NCBI GenBank assembly: GCA_018806915.1
Contig: JAGKQI010000078.1
Coordinates: 372,001-436,000, forward strand
Direction of reading: 5' to 3'
Length of the DNA: 64,000 bases
DNA from: Phytophthora colocasiae
Lineage: Eukaryota > Oomycota > Peronosporomycetes > Peronosporales > Peronosporaceae
Under the pieces are notes generated by a model. The model was not told the origin of the DNA. It did no database searches and was given only the letters and a program-made list of their open reading frames with translations. Of the stretch, positions 55,406 to 64,000 are shown piece by piece. Each line of letters begins with the position of its first letter. The stretch's first letter is position 1. The position numbers and the translations under genes are program-made.

Positions 55406-55954
55406 TGTCAGAAATCGCACGTAAACAAATGATCCGAGAGCTTCATCACCTCTTCTAAATGCACCTACAGCTCATGCTGATTCGTGCTACCGCTCCATGT
55501 TGGTCTCCTCTCCATCCGTCCTTGGCACCAGGAAGCAACGCTTGCATCAGTTCACCCCGTGCGAATTCCCCAATGCAGCTCCACCACTACGCGCCACATC
55601 CCGCACACTTCCCCTGCACTGCTCGTTCCTTTCCTCAAGCAGGTTGCCCCGCGCAACAAACCCGTCGTGGCGAGCTGCGTCCCGCACAACCTCCCGCCCT
55701 GATGCAGCTGAAGCTCCTGGCGCAAAATCTTTTGTCTGGAGCTGGAGCGACCTCCTCTGTGACACCTAATCCACTAGACCAATGGCAGGCAGCCACGTCT
55801 TTGCTTTGTGTGCGTTGTGCCAAACAGCATCCATGTCCACGCCCATCTCAGTGGCATTGTACATCGTTGGGTGTTGTACGACTTACCTTTCGGTATTTTT
55901 CGTATTCTGTCGGCTCAACAATCTTGTATTCAATTGCACGAAACTTACCACTCA
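55406..55954. other. MULE 3' region / junction with piggyBac 1, unit B
   Basis: Counterpart of 24981-25538. No supported gene. Confidence 0.4.
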
Positions 55955-58831
55955 TCAAATGACACGCAGCCTACCAGACGATGCCTCGCCACCACTTTCT
56001 TCATTGTCGCCATCATCGCTTTCCTCACCCTCGCATCTGCCCTCGCGCCGAAGCTGGAGCTCGCGCCGGGTTTTCTTCCGCTTTCCAGCGTTCTGGCCTG
56101 GCCGCCTCAACACGACGCGCTTCCCTAAGTTGGTCGGGATATCCTGCCCGGCCCCGCGTAGCACGTCTTGGCAACGCCCTTGTACTCCCGCCGGAACTTA
56201 TTGCGCAGCCATCACTTCGCGTCGTCCACCAAACACCTCTCACAATAGTACGTAGTTGCATACGACTTCTTCTTCTCTGTCCACAGAAGCGCACGGACCT
56301 TACATGACTGTTGGCGCCTCTTCTGACCGCCGCTAACAGTTACCCAATCTTCTGACTGTTGAAGTGCGTGTGCTAGGCGGACGGGTGTGCGCCTTCTCTT
56401 CTGGCTTGACGAAGGCGGTGTTGCTTGAACACCTGCAAAGTCCTCAGCCTTGACCTGCAGGAGCTGATTCTGGAGGACTGCGAACCACTCGGACCTCGGC
56501 ATGGCGACTGTGCCCTTGATCTTGGCCGCCGCCTTGTGCGTCACGAACGCGTTCACTAACGCGAGATCGAGAAACCCAAAAAATAGCCCTTTGTAATACT
56601 TCTGAAAGCGGGTTGACATTTGCAGCGAATAAGTCTGGAGGCGGAGCTGGTCGTGGCGATCCACTCCGCCCATCCAGTTCTGGTAGTCGTTGACGGACTG
56701 CGGACACCCCAGTTGCAGAGCGCCCACACGCTTGACCTTCCTTTCGATTGTGGACGGGGTCATGACGGAGCCCGTGCAGCGATAGTAAACGGGCTTCCTG
56801 TCCCACCAGAGACGGGAGGTCATGCAGGGCACAGCGACAGAGCGCGAAAAGAGGAATGTGCCGCGGGGAATGCTAGCTGGCCGCGTCTTGCTCTTGGACT
56901 GGTTGGCCTTGTTGAATCCCAAGCGGTTCGTCTGTATGGTCCCAACCACGTAAACGTTCATCTTGAGTAGCTCCACCGCCAGAAGAATGGACGAGTTGAA
57001 TCTGTCAACGACAACAGCGTGCCAGTGGTGACGCGACTCGGGGGTAAATGCAGCCTTTAGGTTGCGAAGTACAGCTGCGGCTCCTGTCTTGAAGTCAATT
57101 CCGTTATGAGATCCATCAATGCTGTTTCGCTTGCCTACGTAAACTTCAAATCTAAGAAACTGTTACGACATAAAGATATGTTAGTATCTGCTAAATACCG
57201 TCAGTTACGACATAGAAAAAATGACAAAAAAAACTGTGACAGTAAGCGGTCTTCGCGTCACACAGCATAAATAATTTGGAGCCGTACCGGTGCGGCTTGT
57301 CCGACATAAACATGCGAGTGGGGTTGCGCCTCGATGTCGCAGGCAGGACGCCTTCATCGAAGGAGAAGACGGTCGGAAGAGTCCAGCCCGACAAAAATCG
57401 CTCTTGAATCTTATCAGCGACTGGACGCAGCTTCCACAGCTTATCGCGTCCATGATCTACGGTATTGTCTACAAAGTGGACGTCACGCAGGATGTTTTGG
57501 CAGCGGTCACGCGTCATGTACCGGCTGAACAATCCGGCCGGAATAGCACCGTCCTCAACCAGCGTCCAATGCGCAGCAAAGCGCCTCCTCTGAGGGCACA
57601 TCATCCGAGCTACCAGAAGTCCAACTACATGAAGGATCTCGTGAGCTCCGTAGGCTTGCGTTGCCCTCAACCGACGCGCGATTTGTGCTACAGTCTCACG
57701 ATGACGTCCTCTCTGCCGTGCAGTCATCTTTTCTGCTCGTTTGTCCACCTTCTGAAGGCAGTAGCGGTTAGTCTCGTTAGCGATCGAGACCCACAGCGTT
57801 TTTGGGACGAAATACAGTAACGTCAGGAGTGGCGATCGCCACACATCGAGAAGCTCAGCTACCGGTTTTGCCTCCTGTGCACCCAGCCCAGGGTACGAAG
57901 GCGCATCAGTCTTGAACTCCGCGGAGACGGGGGCCCATTCCATCGTCCGCAGAGTTTTCTCCCGCTCCGCGAGTGCTTCCTTGCTCAAAGAAGTGTCTCC
58001 AACGTGCAGTGACGCGAGGAAAACCTGATCCATTTCCTCCGCGTCACTGTCAGATAGTTCGTCATCGTCCCCGTCGTACACATCGCCTCCAGCATCACCG
58101 TCGTCATCAAAAATGCCGTCACCTTCGCTCTCGTCGCCAGAGCTGAGGTCCTCGTACTCACTACTATTTTCTTCTTTTTTGCAACAAGTTTACATCAGTG
58201 TTGGAGATCGGCTGATTTATGGTTCGCGGTGGGGGAGTAGCGGAGGGAGCGACAGCACGTTCGTCCTCCCCCCTCACTCTCCAGCCCCGATGCCTCCGAC
58301 AGCAATTGTAGACTTGCTGCTGCTCTCGATGCTCCTCATCCGCACGAAGGTCTTTCTGCGAAAGGTCAAAGGCCCTGGCTACGGCGTTCTGAGAGTCAGG
58401 CTCCGATGCATCCGAGTCCGGTCCGAACAACTGCCCCACCGTGTTTTGCGACAACTGCACACTGGTGTCGATCTGCGAAGGTCGGATGGTGGCATACCAT
58501 CACCTCCACCATCACTACCTACTTCCTCACCTACATGATCGCCTTGTACATGCTCACCAGTGCTGTCGGCTTCGCCGTCTGAATTGGATTCGTCTTCAAT
58601 CAGCAGCCCAGATTGGAAGGCAAACTCAACGACTGCGCGCTCACCAACCATCACGTCGTTTTCCGGACTTGTATACGTCCACGCTGTCTGGATTCCAGTG
58701 GGCTTCTTTGATGTCCACCCCGCCGCCCGGAGATGTCTCCAAAGGTGTCCAAAGTCCACATCATGAGCTGCCGCGGCGGAGGCGGTGGAGGTGGCTGATG
58801 TCAAGCGGCGACTGGAACGCGTTCTCGTTAG
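55955..58831 (-). pseudogene. piggyBac transposase 1, unit B (decayed)
   Basis: Counterpart of 25539-28424 with the same start loss, A-run frameshift, splice-donor loss and 3' frameshift. It has in addition a 10-bp deletion near 58494, in the acidic N-terminal region. The catalytic Asp motifs (FSFDEGVL, VVVDRFNSS, MGGVDRHDQ) are still readable. Confidence 0.85.
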
Positions 58832-59384
58832 GCTGCAAATTGTCGAATGAGTGGTGTCCGAGACCTCAACCCTCCCCCCGACCCGGTTTTGTGTAGTTTG
58901 TCGCAGAGACCTTTCACAGCTTATATAGTTCAGGTGCCTGCAAAACACTTGTATTGGAAAATGGTTTCTGAGCCATTTTCTATAAATCGCTGTATGTCTT
59001 ATAAGACGACATAGCAAAACAGATATGTCGTATTATACGACGTTCGGAACAAAGGTGTTAATGGATGGGCATAATCAACTTTAAAACCCACACAGGGGGA
59101 CCCACTATCTTCGTTTCTTTTGCGTTGTCTCTGGAATGGATTTCGCGAAGTTAGAATTGCTATAAACGTAGTAGCATAGGTCTGCAAGACGACTGTCCGC
59201 TCAAAGTCAATCAACTACTTTCTTCTTCCTTACGAACATAAATTAGAACACCAGCGCTGCTGTGTCTTGAAGGTCAAGAGTGGCATAACTGGGACCTTGT
59301 ACTCGCCCCCTAACAAGATATGGACCTGTACTACGCGCAAGAGCTACTGCCATAACTGCCAGAGCGGGGTCACAGCAGAAAAAT
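58832..59384. other. Spacer between piggyBac 1 and the minus-strand CRN, unit B
   Basis: No gene. It contains the counterpart of the inverted micro-segment at 58972-58996, and small deletions relative to unit A after 59240. Confidence 0.4.
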
Positions 59385-62046
59385 TCAAGAAAGCACAATC
59401 CCTATCTGAAGCACAATTACCAATTTCTCCCCAGCTACAGGGTCGACAATCCACTTCACCACCCCAGTGTTGCAATCGATCGTGACGATACCAAGACCAG
59501 GCGACTTCCAACCACTTATGCTATCCTGCTGAAAATGAGTGAGCTCCTGGCAAAAGACGAGCGCAAGATCCCACTTTTTCCACTTTAGCTTTCGCTGACC
59601 ACCCGCCTTTTCAGGCCCTGTACACCCACCATTGAAACCCTCGATGATTTTCTTCAGCGCACCACTGTCAAGTTTCATCTCCCAATGTTTATATTCGCAA
59701 ATGAACAGTGGATTGGTATCTCCAGGGACCATCACGTAACAATCCAATCTCTCGAAGTTCTGAGTGCGAAAAAGATGACCGAAGTTGCAGGCGTTGTGAC
59801 CGTCACCGTTGAGGCCAACAAGATATTCCGGCCATTCCGCGTTAAGCGGACCCAAAAGGGGGTAGACATACCTGCGAACTTTTGCTTTAAACCAGCGTAT
59901 CTCTCCAACAACAACGCACTGGCATCAAAGTTGTATACACTCTGGAACGTCTCGTGCTGAAATTCACCCAGTAAATCGGAGAAGAAATCGTTAAAGGTGG
60001 TTCCTCGCACACCATTTCTTCTCGAAGCACAGAAAAGCGCATGGGCGACCGCGTTCTCGAGTTCGTTCCCATCGTTACTAGCAGCGTTCGTGTTAGTATG
60101 GGAGGGAGAGCCCATTCCTGAGCGATACTCTTCAAAAATGAAAGCTGTTGAATATTCTTTATCATCGACAGAGTCGTAATACGCTGACCGCTTCCCACCG
60201 AGCACTGCCAGGTACAGCAGCACATCCTTCTCAATGACTGGAAATCGACAGGCTGGCCTCCAAGGGGTTGTTGTCTTTCTATACTGAAGGCGGCTTGATA
60301 CATCCACATCAGTAATATCTTGGTCGTCCAAGTTTGCAAAATGGCGATTCATGCCCGCAATCCCCACTTTAATCTTTTCGCGGGACGTTTATCCGTGCTG
60401 TCATCACTGGAAGCTAAGCGCTTCAGACCAGAAAGTTCACTCATGCTGTCACCACCAGTAGCTGGATGCGTTCTATCAGGACTTTCAGTGCCGTAAACAC
60501 ATCCATCAAAAATCTTGAAATCAATAGCTTCACTCTTGGCATTGGCGTACGATAATGCCTTCATCTGTGCATGTCTTCCATGCGGAGTGCACATGAAAGC
60601 TTTCACCATCAGAAGCTTGGCATGTACAGCCTCGAACGCATTGTCTAGCAAGTCGGCCAACTCGAATGTTTCATTTCCAGCAACTTCCAGAACGAATTGT
60701 GCCACAGCGTCCACAAAATACCGAGAAAACAGGCCGCGAGAATTCTTGGCAATGAGGTCCACGACCGAGTACAATTCTATCGCCCTCTCCCATGCTTTTT
60801 GCTTCGCCGGATCCGAAAGGGGGATAGATTGATAAACTGGGAAACGAGGCACAACACTCATCCACCAGTCAGAGTCTATGCGACTGCGTTCTGACTGATT
60901 ACATGTAACCAAGTTCGAGACCTTGGCGTTGGTACCCATAGCAACCACGACCAGCCCACAAGCACGAAATACATTCAGTTGAAACGCTGATACTCTCTTG
61001 TAATCCCTGGTTGGCGTCATTTCATCCAGAATGAAGAACGGTACCACTTGTCCATCTTTCTCCATTTGAGAAAGCACAGCTTTGACAGCTTCCCGATCAC
61101 GCTTGGCTACTCGGAACGTTTTGTTTACAACGCGGATCATCTGCGCGCCAACGTTGGCACGGAAACAGTACTCCAACAGTTCAATAATGAAGCCATACGT
61201 CCACAGTTCCTTCTTCATGTAAATATCGTAATTGCAGGCCAAAACCTCTTCTTCTTCTTCAGGGTTATCCACTTCATCCTTCTTGACCATCGAGTCGAAG
61301 GCATCCGCAATTGATGAGAAGTTCTCGTAGACGTGCTGATTCTGGCCCTGAAAACAATGAAGAGGCCAATAAAACCACGGTCGTGTACTTCCGTCGCCTC
61401 CTAAAGCAAACGCCAGCTGCGTCTTCCCCATTCCAGATGACCCCCCAACATAGAGAAAAGGTTTTGGATGTGGCTCCTTATAAATTTCGTCGATCTTGGT
61501 GAGAATCGGACCACAGTACTGTTGGCAGTTGTTCTGGATCTCTACACCAAGTCTTTGGTAATACGCCAGCTCATCCGTGAGACTTGGAATTCGACTTTCG
61601 TGCACCACAATGGTAGTCAGGATACCTGGAACCACCACGAGTATGTGGATTTGATTCGCTTTCGGAGTGTCCATGTCTTCCAGGCACTTAGAAATCAGAT
61701 TCTCCCCCTGTAGCTCTTTGTCTTCATGTATTAGAGATTCGACGAGAGTAGTCTTCCCGCCCTTCTTGAGCTTCTCCACATCTTCGGAGTCAGACTCGAG
61801 CCACGCCCCACCCTTCTTCGCCAGGAAGAGCTGTAGCTCATGAGAAGGAAACTGATACTTCTTCTCGTTACTTATCGCTGTCTTCAAGTCGTCCACAATC
61901 TCATTCGCACCAATCTTGACAGAAAACAAGGACCCTTGAGCACCAACCAGGCCGCAAAGCAGAGTCAGCTTTCCCACGTTGGTTTCTTCTTGGAGCTTCT
62001 TATAGAGCTCAGATATTTTACGCAGAAGTTCCGCCTCGTTCTCCAT
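59385..62046 (-). pseudogene. CRN effector, unit B minus copy, two frameshifts
   Basis: Header of the EETNVGK type, P-loop, Walker B and nuclease regions all as in the intact copies. A 1-bp deletion in the A-run after KRPAKRLK (near 60369) and another near 59856, before the GPLNAEWPEY block, break the frame. The nuclease domain is thereby disconnected from the header and NTPase. No transposon is present at the TTAA near 59888, unlike in unit A. Confidence 0.9.
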
Positions 62047-62205
62047 CTTTCTTATAAAGAGGCGAAGGATTTTGGAATGAGGGAGGAAGTGGGGAAGAAT
62101 TATGTTTGGTCGGTATTAGTCACTCACTACCTGCCTTAGTCGCATCTTCATTCCAAGGATTCCGCACGATAATAATCGGTAATACTACAGTAGTAATAAA
62201 GAAGG
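62047..62205. promoter_or_regulatory. Divergent CRN promoter spacer, B/C junction (inverted relative to A/B)
   Basis: 159 bp, exactly the reverse complement of 35135-35293, including both CATTCCAA initiator-like sites. Here the EETNVGK-type header is on the minus side and the EKNSEDK-type on the plus side. Confidence 0.7.
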
Positions 62206-64000
62206 ATGGAAAACGAGGCGGAACTGCTGCGTAAAATATCTGAGCTCTATAAGAATCTCCAAGAAAAAAACAGCGAGGACAAGCTGATACAGTGCGTGAT
62301 CGTGGGTCAGGTGGGAAGCTCGTTTAATGTGGAGATCGACGATGGTGCGAAGGTGAGCAAGTTGAAGACGGCGATAAGTAACGAGAAGAAGTATCAGTTT
62401 CCTGCTGATGAGCTACAGCTCTTCCTGGCGAAGAAGGGTGGGGCGTGGATCGAGTCCGACTCCGAAGATGTGGAGAAGCTCAAGAAGGGCGGGAAGACTA
62501 CTCTCGTCGAATCTCTAATACATGAAGACAAAGAGCTACAGGGGGAGAATCTGATTTCTAAGTGCCTGGAAGACATGGACACTCCGAAAGCGAATCAAAT
62601 CCACATACTCGTGGTGGTTCCAGGTATCCTGACTACCATTGTGGTGCACGAGAGTCGAATTCCAAGTCTCACGGATGAGCTGGCGTATTACCAAAGACTT
62701 GGTGTAGAGATCCAGAACAACTGCCAACAGTACTGTGGTCCGATTCTCACCAAGATCGACGAAATTTATAAGGAGCCACATCCAAAACCTTTTCTCTATG
62801 TTGGGGGGTCATCTGGAATGGGGAAGACGCAGCTGGCGTTTGCTTTAGGAGGCGACGGAAGTACACGACCGTGGTTTTATTGGCCTCTTCATTGTTTTCA
62901 GGGCCAGAATCAGCACGTCTACGAGAACTTCTCATCAATTGCGGATGCCTTCGACTCGATGGTCAAGAAGGATGAGGTGGATAACCCTGAAGAAGAAGAA
63001 GAGGTTTTGGCCTGCAATTACGATATTTACATGAAGAAGGAACTGTGGACGTATGGCTTCATTATTGAACTGTTGGAGTACTGTTTCCGTGCCAACGTTG
63101 GCGCGCAGATGATCCGCGTTGTAAACAAAACGTTCCGAGTAGCCAAGCGTGATCGGAAAGCTGTCAAAGCTGTGCTTTCTCAAATGGAGAAAGATGGCCA
63201 AGTGGTACCGTTCTTCATTCTGGATGAAATGACGCCAACCAGGGATTACAAGAGAGTATCAGCGTTTCAACTGAATGTATTTCGTGCTTGTGGGCTGGTC
63301 GTGGTTGCTATGGGTACCAACGCCAAGGTCTCGAACTTGGTTACATGTAATCAGTCAGAACGAAGTCGCATAGACTCTGACTGGTGGATGAGTGTTGTGC
63401 CTCGTTTCCCAGCTTATCAATCTATCCCCCTTTCGGATCCGGCGAAGCAAAAAGCATGGGAGAGGGCGATAGAATTGTACTCGGTCGTGGACCTCATTGC
63501 CAAGAATTCTCGCGGCCTGTTTTCTCGGTATTTTGTGGACGCTGTGACACAATTCGTTCTGGAAGTTGCTGGAAATGAAACATTCGAGTTGGCCGACTTG
63601 CTAGACAATGCGTTCGAGGCTGTGCATGCCAAGCTTCTGATGGTGAAAGCTTTCATGTGCACTCCGCATGGAAGACATGCACAGATGAAGGCATTATCGT
63701 ACGCCAATGCCAACAGTGAAGCTATTGATTTCAAGATTCTTGATGGATGTGTTCTATCGGCACTGAAAGTCCTGATAGAACGCATCCAGCTACTGGTGGT
63801 GACAGCATGAGTGAACTTTCTGGTCTGAAGCGCTTAGCTTCCAGTGATGACAGCACGGATAAACGTCCCGCGAAAAGATTAAAGTGGGGATTGCGGGCAT
63901 GAATCGCCATTTTGCAAACTTGGACGACCAAGATATTACTGATGTGGATGTATCAAGCCGCCTTCAGTATAGAAAGACAACAACCCCTTGGAGGCCAGCC
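62206..64000 (+). pseudogene. CRN effector, start of unit C, frameshifted and cut by the window end
   Basis: EKNSEDK-type header with a 9-bp in-frame deletion (DKLIQCVIV), intact LQLFLAK, HILVVVP, P-loop and FFILDE. A 2-bp insertion near 63752, after DGCV, shifts the frame and stops translation at 63810. A further 1-bp loss in the A-run after KRPAKR lies near 63882. The nuclease region continues beyond the window. Confidence 0.88.

Overview
The window looks like an effector-rich, repeat-rich stretch of an oomycete genome, most likely Phytophthora or a close relative. The grounds are Crinkler (CRN) effector genes with an LFLAK motif followed by an HVLVVVP-like motif, very short introns (about 50-76 bp), an oomycete-type initiator-like CTCATTCCAAAAT upstream of CRN starts, and piggyBac, Copia, MULE and Harbinger transposons. 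The species cannot be fixed from the sequence alone.

Layout. Positions 1-6.9 kb are a relatively single-copy edge: a coiled-coil gene ending in a piggyBac-type zinc ribbon (561-1642), a membrane LRR gene (1736-3958), a decayed tandem copy of that LRR gene with a piece of its neighbour (about 4.0-5.1 kb), a membrane ankyrin gene (5202-6122, minus), and a truncated first copy of a TPR/cyclic-nucleotide-binding gene (6210-6885). From 7014 on, the window is a tandem array of a ~27-28 kb unit. Unit A runs 7014-35134, unit B 35294-62046, and unit C starts at 62206 and leaves the window. Each unit reads: CRN(+), remnant of the ankyrin gene, TPR-CNBD gene(+), LINE fragment split by a Ty1/Copia element(-), MULE containing an 878-bp piggyBac derivative, an old piggyBac transposase(-), CRN(-). 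Adjacent units meet as head-to-head CRN pairs across a 159-bp shared promoter spacer.

Unit-specific events record what happened after duplication. Unit A gained an autonomous-type piggyBac inside its minus-strand CRN and a solo-LTR-like insert inside the Copia. Unit B gained an apparently intact Harbinger in Copia gag, and a 1.46-kb inversion inside the MULE. The CRN pair spacer, together with both CRN 5' ends, is inverted in the B/C junction relative to the A/B junction, which is what recombination between the inverted CRN arms would produce.

Functional state. The intact-looking genes are the two CRNs at 7014-9770 and 35294-37951 (ubiquitin-like header, P-loop NTPase, PD-(D/E)xK nuclease), the TPR-CNBD gene at 10115-12925, the LRR, ankyrin and zinc-ribbon genes, and the two Harbinger genes. 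The other CRN, TPR, Copia, MULE and piggyBac coding regions carry frameshifts, stops or insertions.
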